Shown here in pieces: positions 36,744 to 46,644 of a DNA stretch of 64,000 nucleotides. The DNA is from Phenylobacterium montanum (GTDB lineage Bacteria > Pseudomonadota > Alphaproteobacteria > Caulobacterales > Caulobacteraceae), in NCBI RefSeq assembly GCF_018135625.1, contig NZ_CP073078.1, positions 4,372,501 to 4,436,500 of the forward strand, read 5' to 3'. How positions within the stretch are numbered: the stretch's first letter is position 1; each line of letters begins with the position of its first letter. The translations under genes were made by a program, and so were the position numbers. Below the pieces are notes generated by a model. The model had not been told where the DNA came from. It searched no databases and was given only the letters and a program-made list of their open reading frames with translations.

Positions 36744-38129
36744 ATGGTCGAAGTCGCGCAGAAGAACGGGCCGCCGCTCACCTTGCAGGCCATGGCCGAG
36801 CACCTGGCCAGCGGCAGCAAGCCCGAGAGCCGGCACCGCGTCGGCTCCGAACACGAGAAATTCGTCTTCCGCACCGATGGGCGCCGGCCCGTCCCTTACG
36901 ATCTCGACGACCAGGGGCGCGGCGGCATCCATGCGCTCATGACCGGGCTCGAACGATTCGGTTGGACCGGGGTCTATGAGGACAATCAGTTCGGCCACAC
37001 CCTGATCGGGCTCGAGCGCGGCGGCGGCAATATCAGCCTGGAGCCCGGCGGACAGTTCGAGCTTTCCGGCGCGCCGCTGGAGAGCGTGCACGAGATCTGC
37101 GAGGAGATCGGCCAGCACATCGAAGAGGCCAAGACCGTCGGCCGCGAGCTGGGGCTCGACTTCCTGTCCCTGGGCCACACCCCCGACTGGTCGCGGGCCG
37201 ATGTTCCGGTGATGCCCAAGGGCCGCTACGCCATCATGCGCGCCTACATGCCCAAGGTCGGCGGCATGGGCCTGGACATGATGTTCCGCACCTGCACCGT
37301 GCAGGCCAACCTCGACTTCTCGTCCGAAGCCGACATGGTGGCCAAGTTCCGCCTGAGCCTGGCGCTGCAGCCGATCGTCACCGCCCTCTACGCCAATTCG
37401 CCCTTCGTCGAGGGCAAGCCCACGGGCTTTTTGTCCAGCCGCGCGCGGGTCTGGACCGACACCGATCCCGACCGCACCGGCATGCTGGATTTCGTGTTCA
37501 AGGACGGCTTCGGCTTCGAGACCTATGCGGCCTACGCGCTCGACGTGCCGATGTATTTCGTCAAGCGCAACGGCCGCTACATCGACGCCTCGGGCCAGTC
37601 GTTCCGCGATTTCATGGCCGGCAAGCTTCCGGCCCTGCCTGGCGAGACCCCGACGATCAAGGACTGGTCCGACCATCTGACGACCCTGTTCCCGGAGGTT
37701 CGCTTGAAGACCTATCTGGAGATGCGCGGCGCCGACAGCGCCCCGCCCGGACGGCTCTGCGGCCTGGCGGCCCTGTGGATCGGCCTGCTCTACGACAAGG
37801 CCGCCCTGGCCGCGGCCTGGGACCTCTGCAAGCACTGGGAAATCGAGGACCACGAGCGCCTGCGCCTCGACGCCGCCCGCCTGGGCCTAAAGGCCACCGT
37901 GGCCGGCCGCACCGTGCGCGACATCGCCAAGGACATGCTGGCCATCGCCCATGAAGGGCTGAAGCGCCGCAACAAGCTCAGCGCCGCCTTCACCGACGAG
38001 ACCGGCTACCTGGCCGAGCTGGAAGACATAGCCGACAGTGGCCTGACCCCCGCCGACCGCTGGCTGGAGCTCTACAATGGCCCGTGGCAGGGGCGGATCG
38101 AGCCGATCTACGAGGCGGCGGCTTACTGA
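36744..38129 (+). CDS. gshA: Glutamate-cysteine ligase, plant/alphaproteobacterial type
   Basis: 461-residue ATP-dependent ligase for the first step of glutathione synthesis (GCS2/EgtA-like class, unlike the E. coli GshA fold). Typical segments are HRVGSEHEKFVF, VYEDNQFGHTLIGLERGGGNISLEPGGQFELSG, MPKGRYAIMRAYMPKVGGMGLDMMFRTCTVQAN, and FPEVRLKTYLEMRGADSAPP. The start is chosen at ATG 36744; ATG 36714 would add ten residues and is possible. It is 87 nt downstream of rsmE. Confidence 0.95.
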   Translation: MVEVAQKNGPPLTLQAMAEHLASGSKPESRHRVGSEHEKFVFRTDGRRPVPYDLDDQGRGGIHALMTGLERFGWTGVYEDNQFGHTLIGLERGGGNISLEPGGQFELSGAPLESVHEICEEIGQHIEEAKTVGRELGLDFLSLGHTPDWSRADVPVMPKGRYAIMRAYMPKVGGMGLDMMFRTCTVQANLDFSSEADMVAKFRLSLALQPIVTALYANSPFVEGKPTGFLSSRARVWTDTDPDRTGMLDFVFKDGFGFETYAAYALDVPMYFVKRNGRYIDASGQSFRDFMAGKLPALPGETPTIKDWSDHLTTLFPEVRLKTYLEMRGADSAPPGRLCGLAALWIGLLYDKAALAAAWDLCKHWEIEDHERLRLDAARLGLKATVAGRTVRDIAKDMLAIAHEGLKRRNKLSAAFTDETGYLAELEDIADSGLTPADRWLELYNGPWQGRIEPIYEAAAY

Positions 38130-38133
38130 GACC

Positions 38134-38601
38134 TCAGTTCAGCGGCGCGGTCACATTGGCCGGCCAGTGCTCCTGCTGGCTGCGGCCTGAGCCGGAATCG
38201 GTGTGCAGGATGATGTCGGCGATGTCGTGGCGGGTGTCGTCCTCGTCGACCCTGTGGATCTCGACCTGGTTGGGGTAGAAGGCCACCAGGCCCCGGATGC
38301 CCTCCATGGCCGGAAGCGGGTCCTCGTACGTCCAGACCGCGTTCTCGGCGATGTCGCCGTCGCGGGCCAGGGTGAAATAGGAGGCTTCGCCCTTGTACGG
38401 GCAGCGGGTCTTGTGCGCCGAGGCGCGCAGGTACTCCATCGCCACGTCCTCGCGCGGGAAATAGCAGACCGCCTTGTAGCCGGCCTCCTTCAGGATCACC
38501 GCCGAGGTGGTGTCGGCGATCACGTGGCCGTGGAACAGGACCTGGATGCGGCACGGATTGCGCGCCAGGTTGATGGTGTGCTCGCTCGCGGGGGTGTTCA
38601 T
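38134..38601 (-). CDS. DUF427 domain-containing protein
   Basis: 155-residue protein of the DUF427 family, a small beta-tent fold of unknown biochemical function. It carries HGHVIADTTSAVILKEAG, CYFPREDVAMEYL, HKTRCPYKGEASYF and AVWTYEDPLPAMEGIRGLVAFYPNQVEI, the full family signature. The ATG at 38601 has AAGGAGG eight bases upstream. It is convergent with gshA, with 4 nt between the stops, and divergent from the 2OG oxygenase gene. Confidence 0.93.
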   Translation of the reverse strand: MNTPASEHTINLARNPCRIQVLFHGHVIADTTSAVILKEAGYKAVCYFPREDVAMEYLRASAHKTRCPYKGEASYFTLARDGDIAENAVWTYEDPLPAMEGIRGLVAFYPNQVEIHRVDEDDTRHDIADIILHTDSGSGRSQQEHWPANVTAPLN

Positions 38602-38728
38602 CGGCGCGCCTCCTTGGGCCTTGCAGCGGCTGCCCTTCCCTACGGGCAGTATGCGCCGATGGTTCCGGCGATCAATCCAGAGCAGGGCTTGTGCGCGCGC
38701 GGCCTTCAGGTCAGACCTCGGATGCGCT

Positions 38729-39694
38729 ATGCAGCGCGCCTTTCGCCAGCCCGTCAGGTCCGCCTTGTCCATCATTCCCGTTTCGCTGACCCGCTATGGC
38801 GCCGATTTCGCCGGCTTTTCCGCCGAGCTGGGCGCCTCGTTCGAACGCTACGGCTTCGCTGTGGTCGCCGATTGCGACATCCCGGCCGAGACCGTCGAAA
38901 AGGCCAACGCCAGCGCCAAGGCGCTGTTCGCCCTGCCGGACGCGAAGAAGCGCGCCTATGTGGTCCCCGGCGGCCATGGCCAGCGCGGCTACACCCCCTT
39001 CGGCATAGAGACCGCCAAGGGCGCCGACCACTATGACCTGAAGGAGTTCTGGCACGTCGGGCGCGAGCTGCCGGCCGGCCATCCCTATCGGGCCATCTTC
39101 GGCGAGAACCTGTGGCCGGCCGAGATCCCCGACTTCCGCGCCGACCTGACCGCCCTCTATGATTCGCTCGAGGCCCTGGGCCTGCGCCTGCTCAAGGCCA
39201 TCGCTCGCCACCTGGGCCTCCCCGACGACTTCTTCGCCGCTACGGTCAAGGACGGCGACAGCATCCTGCGCCTGTTGCACTACCCGCCGATCCCGGTGGA
39301 CGCCGGCGGCGTGCGGGCCGGGGCGCACGAGGACATCAATACCATCACCCTGCTCCTGGGCGCAGAAGAGGCGGGGCTGGAGGTGCTGGACCGCGACGGC
39401 CGCTGGCTGCCGATCAACCCGCCGCCGGGCTCGCTGGTGGTCAATATCGGCGACATGCTGCAGCGCCTGACCAACGGCGTCCTGCCCTCGACCTCGCACC
39501 GGGTGGTCAATCCGGCGCCGGAGCGGCGCGGCTTCTCGCGCTATTCGACGCCGTTCTTCCTGCATTTCGCGCCGGACTATCTGATCAAGACCCTGCCGTC
39601 GTGCGTGACGCCGGAGCGGCCGAACCGCTTCCCCGAGCCGATCACCGCCCGGGACTACCTCCTGGAGCGGCTGCGCGAGATCAAGCTGGGGTGA
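38729..39694 (+). CDS. Isopenicillin N synthase-family 2OG-Fe(II) oxygenase
   Basis: 321-residue double-stranded beta-helix dioxygenase. The iron triad is seen as HED in GAHEDINTITLLLGAEEAG and the distal His in STSHRVVNP; the 2-oxoglutarate-binding R-x-S is RYS in GFSRYSTPFFLHFAPD. It is of the soluble IPNS/ethylene-forming-like group; the substrate is unknown. The start is uncertain: ATG at 38729 is used, but TTG at 38765 would begin right before the conserved IIPVSL. Confidence 0.9.
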   Translation: MQRAFRQPVRSALSIIPVSLTRYGADFAGFSAELGASFERYGFAVVADCDIPAETVEKANASAKALFALPDAKKRAYVVPGGHGQRGYTPFGIETAKGADHYDLKEFWHVGRELPAGHPYRAIFGENLWPAEIPDFRADLTALYDSLEALGLRLLKAIARHLGLPDDFFAATVKDGDSILRLLHYPPIPVDAGGVRAGAHEDINTITLLLGAEEAGLEVLDRDGRWLPINPPPGSLVVNIGDMLQRLTNGVLPSTSHRVVNPAPERRGFSRYSTPFFLHFAPDYLIKTLPSCVTPERPNRFPEPITARDYLLERLREIKLG

Positions 39695-39701
39695 GATGTC
39701 G

Positions 39702-39818
39702 TGCGTGGTTCGAGACGCGACCCTGACGGTTCGCTCCTCACCATGACGAGGTCTGTTAGAGCTTCACTATCCTAGTCAGGGTGAGGAGCCCGCCTGGGCG
39801 GGCGTCTCGAACCACGCA
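39702..39818. repeat. Long-range inverted repeat in intergenic region
   Basis: TGCGTGGTTCGAGACGC at 39702-39718 is the exact inverse complement of 39802-39818 (17 bp arms, 83 bp between). The interior contains a second partial inverted pair (CTCCTCACC and GGTGAGGAG). It fills most of the gap between the oxygenase and mtnP genes and looks like a small intergenic palindromic repeat element. Confidence 0.7.
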
Positions 39819-39883
39819 AGGGCCTTTGCCTCGGCGTTCATCGCCGCTAGGAAGGCCCGTTTGACGGAGCGAAGGAGTCTTTC

Positions 39884-40753
<870 letters not shown>

Positions 40754-40783
40754 CGCATCGAGTTTGAAGGAAGACCTGCGCCG

Positions 40784-41311
40784 ATGAACCTGGCGGACGC
40801 CATTCGAACCATTCCGGACTATCCCAAGCCCGGGATCCTGTTCCGCGACATCACCACGCTTTTGGGTAACGCGCGCGCCTTCCGCCGCACGGTGGACGAG
40901 CTGGTGCAGCCGTTCGCCGGCCGGAAGATCGACAAGGTGGCGGGGATCGAGGCCCGCGGCTTCATCCTGGGCGGCGCCGTGGCGCACCAGCTTTCGGCCG
41001 GCTTCGTGCCGATCCGCAAGAAGGGCAAGCTGCCGCACACCACCGTCGGCGTGGAATACGCCCTGGAATACGGCGTCGACACCATCGAGATGCATGTCGA
41101 CGGGGTCGCGGCCGGCGAGACCGTGCTGCTGGTCGACGACCTGATCGCCACCGGCGGCACCGCGGTCGCCGCCGTCCAGCTCCTGCGCCAGGCCGGCGCG
41201 GATGTCGTCGGCGCCGCCTTCGTCATCGACCTGCCGGACCTGGGCGGGGCGGACAGGCTGCGGGCGGTGGGCGTGCCGCTGCAAACGCTGGTGGGGTTCC
41301 CGGGGCACTGA
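40784..41311 (+). CDS. apt: Adenine phosphoribosyltransferase
   Basis: 175-residue purine salvage enzyme that converts adenine and PRPP to AMP. The PRPP-binding loop [21 protein letters not shown], the [17 protein letters not shown] segment and the N-terminal [21 protein letters not shown] are all present. It sits directly after mtnP and uses the adenine released by that enzyme. Confidence 0.97.
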   Translation: MNLADAIRTIPDYPKPGILFRDITTLLGNARAFRRTVDELVQPFAGRKIDKVAGIEARGFILGGAVAHQLSAGFVPIRKKGKLPHTTVGVEYALEYGVDTIEMHVDGVAAGETVLLVDDLIATGGTAVAAVQLLRQAGADVVGAAFVIDLPDLGGADRLRAVGVPLQTLVGFPGH

Positions 41312-41341
41312 GGGGAGGGGCGGCCCTGACCAGTCAGCGCG

Positions 41342-41563
41342 TCACTCCTCTCCACCGCACCCTCTTCCGCCGCTCTGCACCGGCGGGCAGGGGATATCGC
41401 CATAGGAGCAGAACACGCAGCAATCCCCCGGCTTGGGCTTGAGCACGGCGGCGCAGGCCGGGCAGTCGTAGAAGTACTGGCAGGCGTCGGTCGGCATGGT
41501 CTCGGTGGTCCGCGCGCCGCAGGCGGGGCAGGTCAGGGTGGATCTGAGCTCGACGGTTTCCAT
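41342..41563 (-). CDS. GDCCVxC domain zinc-ribbon-like small protein
   Basis: 73-residue cysteine-rich protein. CPAC at residues 12-15 and CPAC at 34-37 form a likely zinc ribbon. This is followed by GDCCVFCSYGDIPCPP at residues 46-61, the signature of the GDCCVxC family, in which some members have selenocysteine in place of a Cys. Here all positions are Cys. The function is unknown. It is convergent with apt and downstream, on the same strand, of the TPR gene. Confidence 0.9.
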   Translation of the reverse strand: METVELRSTLTCPACGARTTETMPTDACQYFYDCPACAAVLKPKPGDCCVFCSYGDIPCPPVQSGGRGCGGEE

Positions 41564-41600
41564 GAGCGGGGACTATACCTGTCCGCTTCGCCGAAATGGG

Positions 41601-41622
41601 AGGCGGGTCACAGCCCGCCTCA
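41601..41622 (-). terminator. Short hairpin at the TPR gene stop
   Basis: AGGCGGG and CCCGCCT (41601-41607 and 41614-41620) form a 7-bp stem touching the stop codon of the minus-strand TPR gene. Only CCCATTT follows on that strand, so termination is uncertain. Confidence 0.3.
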
Positions 41623-43704
41623 CCCCTTGCCTGCCGCCCTCAGCCGCTTGGCCGCAGCCTCGTCGGCGGTCGCGCCGGCTTCGTCGCCCAGCCTGCGTTT
41701 GGCTGCGGCGCGCTGGTCGAGCGCGTTGACGTAGTCCGGCTTGATGGCCAGGGCGAGGTCGATGTCGCGCACCGCCCGCTGGTAGTCGTCAAGGTCGGCA
41801 TAGACCTCGCCGCGCTCCTCGACCAGCTCCGGGTCGCTGGGGTCGGCCTTGATCGCCTGGTCCAGATCGCGCACCGCGCGGTCGTAGCGGCCCTGGCTGT
41901 CATAGATCAGAGCGCGGTCGTAGAGCGCGGCCGTGTTGCCGGGGTCCTGCTTCAGGGCCGCGGTGTAGCTGGCGAGGGCCGCGTCATTGTCCTTCTGGCG
42001 CCAGTAGACCAGACCGCGGTCGATCAGCAGGTCCACATCGGTCGGCTTCAGCTTCAGCCCGGCGTCAAAGCGTTCGGCGGCGCGGGCCAGGTCGCCGCTC
42101 TGGCGGTAGGCCTCGCCGCTCTGGCGCAGGATGTAGGTGTTGGTCGGGGCGACGGCCAAGGCCCGGCCATAGTCGGCCTGGGCGTCGGCGAATTCGCCAT
42201 CGGCCAGCTCCAGGTCGCCGCGGTCGGTGAGGGCGTCGCTGGCCTTGGGATCCAACCGGATGGCCCGGTCGTATTCCTCGCGCGCCTTCCTGTGGTCCCC
42301 GACGCCGTCCCAGACTTCGCCGCGGTCGTCGTGCAACTCGGCGTCCTTGGGATGGAGAACCAGGGCCGCGTCGTAGATCTTGGCCGCGTTCGCCCAGTCC
42401 TTGCGCGCGACATAGATGCCGGCCTTGTTCTCCATCGAGTCGAGGTCGTCCGGCTTTCGCGCCAGGGCCATGTCGTAATAGCGCAGGGCGTCGTCGGGGC
42501 GGCCGGCCTGGCTGGACTCGTAGCCGGCCTTGAACGGCGCGTCGGCGTCCTTGGGGTCGAGCGCTGCGGAGGCGACGAAGTCCTTGATGGCTTCCTCGTG
42601 CTTGCCCAGCTGGGCGTAGGCCAGGCCGCGGTCATAGAGGGCGGCGCTGCTCTTGGGTTCCAGCCGCACGGCCTCGGCATAGTCCTTCAGTGCGGCTTCG
42701 GCCTTGTCCAGGTCCAGCTCGACCCCGCCGCGGAAGATCCGGGTGTCGGCATTGTCGGGCTCCAGGCGCAGGGCCGTGTCGAAGTCACCGAGCGCCCTGT
42801 CCTTTTCGCCGAGATCGCGAAGCGCCCGGCCTCGCACGGAGTAAGCGTAGGCCAGGTCGGGATTGGTCTTGATCGCCTCGTCGCAATCCTCGACCGCGCC
42901 CTTCTTGTCGCCCTTCTGCAGGCGCAGCAGTGCGCGATAGCTGCGGGTCAGGGCGGAGTCGGGGTGGGCGTCGATGATGCGGCTGTAGATCCGGATCGCC
43001 TCGTCCGGCTTGTCCATGGATTCATAGACCAGGCCGCGCTGTTGCTCGACATTCACCAGGTCGGCGCCCTTGCCGGCGGCGGCCGCGTCGAGATCCTTCA
43101 GCGCCGCCGGATACTCGCCCTGATCCTGCTCCAGCCGCGCGCGCTGGAAATAGCCGGTGCTGTCGTCGGGCGCGGCGCGGATGCCGGCGTCGTAGTCGGC
43201 CCGGGCCTTGGCGGTGTCGTGCTTGTAGTAGTACCAGGTCCCGCCGCGCTCGATCAGCGCCTCGCCGCTGGCGGGGTTGAGCTTGAGCGCCGCGTCATAG
43301 TCGGCGAGCGCTTCGTCGTGATGGCCCTGGGCGTCGCGGGCGTCGCCGCGGACGATCAGCGCCTCGATATCGGCCGGGTCGGCGGCGAGCGCCGCATCGG
43401 CGTCCTTGAAGGCCTCGTCGTTCTTGCTTTCCTGGGCCTCGGCCCTGGCGCGCGCCACATAGGCCCGGGCCAGGGCCTTCGCGTCCGACGGGTGGCTGTC
43501 GATGACATGAGTGCAGGCCGTCATGGCCTTTTCGGAATCGTCGGGAATCGCGCGCTCGTCCGGGCAGGCGCCCGGCGCGCCGGTCGACTCGACCCGGCCG
43601 GCGGGGGCCAGGGCCAGGACCGGCGGGGCGCCGAGCGTCAGGGCGGCGAACAGGGCCAGGTGAGACGGGCGAACGCGCAGAGGCAAGGGAAGGCTCCGGA
43701 ACAT
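41620..43704 (-). CDS. Periplasmic tetratricopeptide-repeat protein
   Basis: 694-residue protein with a signal peptide (MFRSLPLPLRV to the LAL near residue 32) and an almost unbroken array of about 17 TPR units of 34 residues (for example AYVARARAEAQESKNDEAFK, ALIERGGTWYYYKHDTAKA, ALYDRALIYDSQGRYDRAV), ending in a charged Ala/Lys tail. The arrays suggest a protein-interaction scaffold. The start at ATG 43704 lies 5 nt after the stop of the M16 peptidase gene, so the two are one operon and may act together in the envelope. No enzymatic domain is seen. Confidence 0.88.
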   Translation of the reverse strand: MFRSLPLPLRVRPSHLALFAALTLGAPPVLALAPAGRVESTGAPGACPDERAIPDDSEKAMTACTHVIDSHPSDAKALARAYVARARAEAQESKNDEAFKDADAALAADPADIEALIVRGDARDAQGHHDEALADYDAALKLNPASGEALIERGGTWYYYKHDTAKARADYDAGIRAAPDDSTGYFQRARLEQDQGEYPAALKDLDAAAAGKGADLVNVEQQRGLVYESMDKPDEAIRIYSRIIDAHPDSALTRSYRALLRLQKGDKKGAVEDCDEAIKTNPDLAYAYSVRGRALRDLGEKDRALGDFDTALRLEPDNADTRIFRGGVELDLDKAEAALKDYAEAVRLEPKSSAALYDRGLAYAQLGKHEEAIKDFVASAALDPKDADAPFKAGYESSQAGRPDDALRYYDMALARKPDDLDSMENKAGIYVARKDWANAAKIYDAALVLHPKDAELHDDRGEVWDGVGDHRKAREEYDRAIRLDPKASDALTDRGDLELADGEFADAQADYGRALAVAPTNTYILRQSGEAYRQSGDLARAAERFDAGLKLKPTDVDLLIDRGLVYWRQKDNDAALASYTAALKQDPGNTAALYDRALIYDSQGRYDRAVRDLDQAIKADPSDPELVEERGEVYADLDDYQRAVRDIDLALAIKPDYVNALDQRAAAKRRLGDEAGATADEAAAKRLRAAGKG

Positions 43705-43709
43705 GGGGG

Positions 43710-46574
43710 TCACCGCGCGGCCGTGGCCGCGCTCGCCGGCCTGGCGGCGGCCTCGGGCAGGACCACGACGGCGATGGGCGGCTTGCCGAGCCACCGGGCC
43801 GCGGCTTCGCGCACCTCGGCCAAGGTGACCGAGGCCAGCAGGCCCGGCTCGACCCGCATCTCGTCCAGGCCTTCCGGCGTGCGTGCGGATCCGTCGAGCA
43901 CGCCGACCCACCAGGCGTTGCGCGTCATCCGGGCGGCGTATTCGGCCTGCAACGGCTTGCGCGCAGCTTCCAGCTCCTCCTCGGTGATCTGCCCCTTGGC
44001 CAGGCGCTCCGCGATCGCCGCCGTTTCCGCGCGCATGGCCTCGATGCTCTGGGGCGAGGCTTCCACGGCGGCCATCAGCAGGCCCTGGTCGGCGTGGTCG
44101 GGCAGGCTGGTCCCAACGTGAGGGCTGTAGGTCTGGGCCAGTTCCTGGCGCACCCGGTGGCGCAGGTCGTCGTCGAACACCTTGGCCAGCAGGCCCAGGG
44201 TGATCTCTTCGCGCCGTCGCTCCGGCGTCGCCACATAGAGCGGCCAGACCAGGCCGACCATGGCCTTGTCGGCCGGGCCCTCATGGGTGGCGCGGATCAG
44301 GGCCGGCGGCTGGTCGGGGAAGCGCATGAACCAGGTCGAGGCCTGGGTGCGCGGCGTGTCCTTGCGCGGCGGCAGGGCGCCTAGGGTCTCGCCGACGAAC
44401 TCGCTTGCGGTCCCTTCGCCGATGTCGCCGACGATGGTCACCTCGATCGGGGCCTCGGTCAGGGCCGGCTTCAGCAGCCGCTGGAAATCGGCCATGCGCA
44501 GGGCGGCGGTCCTGGCCTGGGGCGGCAGGGTCGCCGGGGAGCCGGGCGCCAGGGCGTCCATCAGGGCGAAATTCAGGGCCATGGCCGGCTGGGCGCGGTA
44601 CTGGCGATAGACGGTCTCGACGGCGGTCGGGATGCGCGCGTCCACCTCAGGGCGAAAGCCCGGGTCGCTGAGGAAGGCGGCCAGCACCTGCAGTTCGGAG
44701 CGCAGCGACCAGTCGTTGGTCTGGCCGTGCAGCACGAAGGCGTCCGTGCCGACCGCAAGCTTGGCCTCCCAGCCGGTGTTGGCGAACAGCCGCTGCAGGT
44801 CGCCGAAGTCGTGGCGCCCGAGGCCGCCGGCGGCCAGCAGGCCGGCGCCGAAGTTCGCGGCGAAGAAGTCCGCATCGGGGATTTCCTGGCGCCCGGCGCC
44901 GACGCGCACGCGGACCTGGACGTCGTCCTTGGCAAAATCGGTCTTCTTGAAATTCAGCACCACGCCATTGGCGTAGCGGATGCGTACGAAGTCCGGCCCG
45001 GTCTGCGCCGCACGCGAGACGATGCGGCCCGCCTTGCCGAAATCCTCATAGGCCCAGGCCTTGCGGGTCTCGGCCGGCGCGGCGGGGGGCGGCGCGGCCT
45101 TGGCCCCGGCGTCCCAGGCGGCCGTGAGTTCGGTCGCGGGGGGCGGCTGGGGCGCTTCGACGATTAGGAACGGCCCGGCGCCGGACCAGTCGCGGGCGAA
45201 GGCCTTGCGGACGTCGTCGGGGGTGATGGTTTCGACCGCGGCGTCGAAGGCCCAGAAATCCTCGTTCGGTGTGGTGACCACATCGTGCTTCAGGGCCCGG
45301 GCGGTCATCCTGCCGGCCAGGTCGGACGTGTCGCGGGTCGCCCCCTGATCTCGGGCCCCCCTGAGCTTGGCCCGCATGTTGTCGATCGCCTCGTCGAGGT
45401 CGTCCTGCGAGGGGCCGTGCGCCCGGAAGCGGGACAGCTCGCCCTGGGCCGCTTCCAGGGCCGGGCGCCAGCGTTCGTCGAGCAGCATGACGTTCAGGCA
45501 GGTGACCTCGGCCTCGCGCAGGTCGGTTTCGCGCCCGACCGCGGCCTTGAGGTAGGGCGGATGGCCATTGCGGGTCAGTTCGCCGAGCCGCTTGTCGACC
45601 AGGCGAATCCAGAGGTCGGACAGCAGCCGCTCGCGCAGCCTGGCGACGTCGTCGGCCCCCGGCGCGGCGCCCGGGCGCAGGCTGCAGGCGCCGATCTGGC
45701 TCGCCATGTGGATGTCGGCGCGCGACAGGGCCTGCTCGCCGCGGGTCAGGTCCAGTTTTCCAGGCGCCGGGCGCACCGGCGGCGGTCCGGCCGCCGTCCA
45801 GCCCCCGAAAGTCTTCTGGACCAGGGCGAGCAGCTGTTCGGGGTCGGCGTCGCCGACCGCCACAACCACGGCGTTGTCGGGGCGATACCAGGTCCGGTAG
45901 AAGGCCTGCAGTTTGCCGGGGTCCAGGGCGGCCAGGCTGGCGGGCGTGCCAATGACCGGGCGGGTGACGCGCAGGCCGGGGCCCATGAAGGCCTGGCGCT
46001 CTTGTTGGGCGATGGAGGCGGGGCTGAGCTCGGCCTCGCGCTCGGCCAGGACGATGCCCCGCTCGCGGTCCACCGCCGCGGGCGTAAAGCGGGTTCCATC
46101 CGCCACGGTCCGCAGCCAGCCGAAAGCCTGGGCCAGGACGGCGGGGTCGGCCTTGGTCAGGTCCAGGCGATAGACGGTGGAGAACAGGCCGGTCTCGGCG
46201 TTCAGATCCCGCCCGAACGACACGCCGGCCTGGGCGAAGGCGCGCTCGGGCCCCTCGAGATGGCCGTTGTCGCCGCCGCTGAAGGCCAGGTGCTCGACGA
46301 AATGGGCGGCGCCGAGCTGGTCGTCGGTCTCGTCATAGGCGCCCGCGTCGATCGCCAGGCGCAGGGAGACCGCGCCGGGCGGGGTGGCGTTGCGCAGGAT
46401 CAGATAGCGCAGGCCGTTGGCCAGCACGCCCTGGCGCACGGCCGGGTCGGGGTGGATGGTGTTCAGGTCCTCGGCCGCCGGCCGGGGCGCCGCCGCCAAG
46501 GCTGAGCCCACACTCCCGCACACCGCCAGCGCCACGGCTGCGGCCACGCCCAAACACCGACGGCTATTGATCAC
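43710..46574 (-). CDS. M16 family (pitrilysin-like) zinc metallopeptidase
   Basis: 954-residue secreted peptidase with a signal peptide ending near ALA (residue 27). The inverted zinc motif HFVEH is in QLGAAHFVEHLAFSGG, with the downstream Glu in the FSTVYRLD/ERGIVLAE region, so the first M16 domain looks active. Further M16-like domains (ALAPGSPATLPP, VTIVGDIGEG, RHRVRQELAQTYSPHVG) complete the two-half architecture. The start is GTG at 46574. It is upstream of and nearly abutting the TPR gene, suggesting a periplasmic proteolysis module. Confidence 0.93.
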   Translation of the reverse strand: MINSRRCLGVAAAVALAVCGSVGSALAAAPRPAAEDLNTIHPDPAVRQGVLANGLRYLILRNATPPGAVSLRLAIDAGAYDETDDQLGAAHFVEHLAFSGGDNGHLEGPERAFAQAGVSFGRDLNAETGLFSTVYRLDLTKADPAVLAQAFGWLRTVADGTRFTPAAVDRERGIVLAEREAELSPASIAQQERQAFMGPGLRVTRPVIGTPASLAALDPGKLQAFYRTWYRPDNAVVVAVGDADPEQLLALVQKTFGGWTAAGPPPVRPAPGKLDLTRGEQALSRADIHMASQIGACSLRPGAAPGADDVARLRERLLSDLWIRLVDKRLGELTRNGHPPYLKAAVGRETDLREAEVTCLNVMLLDERWRPALEAAQGELSRFRAHGPSQDDLDEAIDNMRAKLRGARDQGATRDTSDLAGRMTARALKHDVVTTPNEDFWAFDAAVETITPDDVRKAFARDWSGAGPFLIVEAPQPPPATELTAAWDAGAKAAPPPAAPAETRKAWAYEDFGKAGRIVSRAAQTGPDFVRIRYANGVVLNFKKTDFAKDDVQVRVRVGAGRQEIPDADFFAANFGAGLLAAGGLGRHDFGDLQRLFANTGWEAKLAVGTDAFVLHGQTNDWSLRSELQVLAAFLSDPGFRPEVDARIPTAVETVYRQYRAQPAMALNFALMDALAPGSPATLPPQARTAALRMADFQRLLKPALTEAPIEVTIVGDIGEGTASEFVGETLGALPPRKDTPRTQASTWFMRFPDQPPALIRATHEGPADKAMVGLVWPLYVATPERRREEITLGLLAKVFDDDLRHRVRQELAQTYSPHVGTSLPDHADQGLLMAAVEASPQSIEAMRAETAAIAERLAKGQITEEELEAARKPLQAEYAARMTRNAWWVGVLDGSARTPEGLDEMRVEPGLLASVTLAEVREAAARWLGKPPIAVVVLPEAAARPASAATAAR

Positions 46575-46644
46575 TTAAAGTCCCCAACCACGCCCGGGGG
46601 ACAATCTATCCTGGCGTCCGCGTGTTTTGCTAGAGCCGCAAAGC

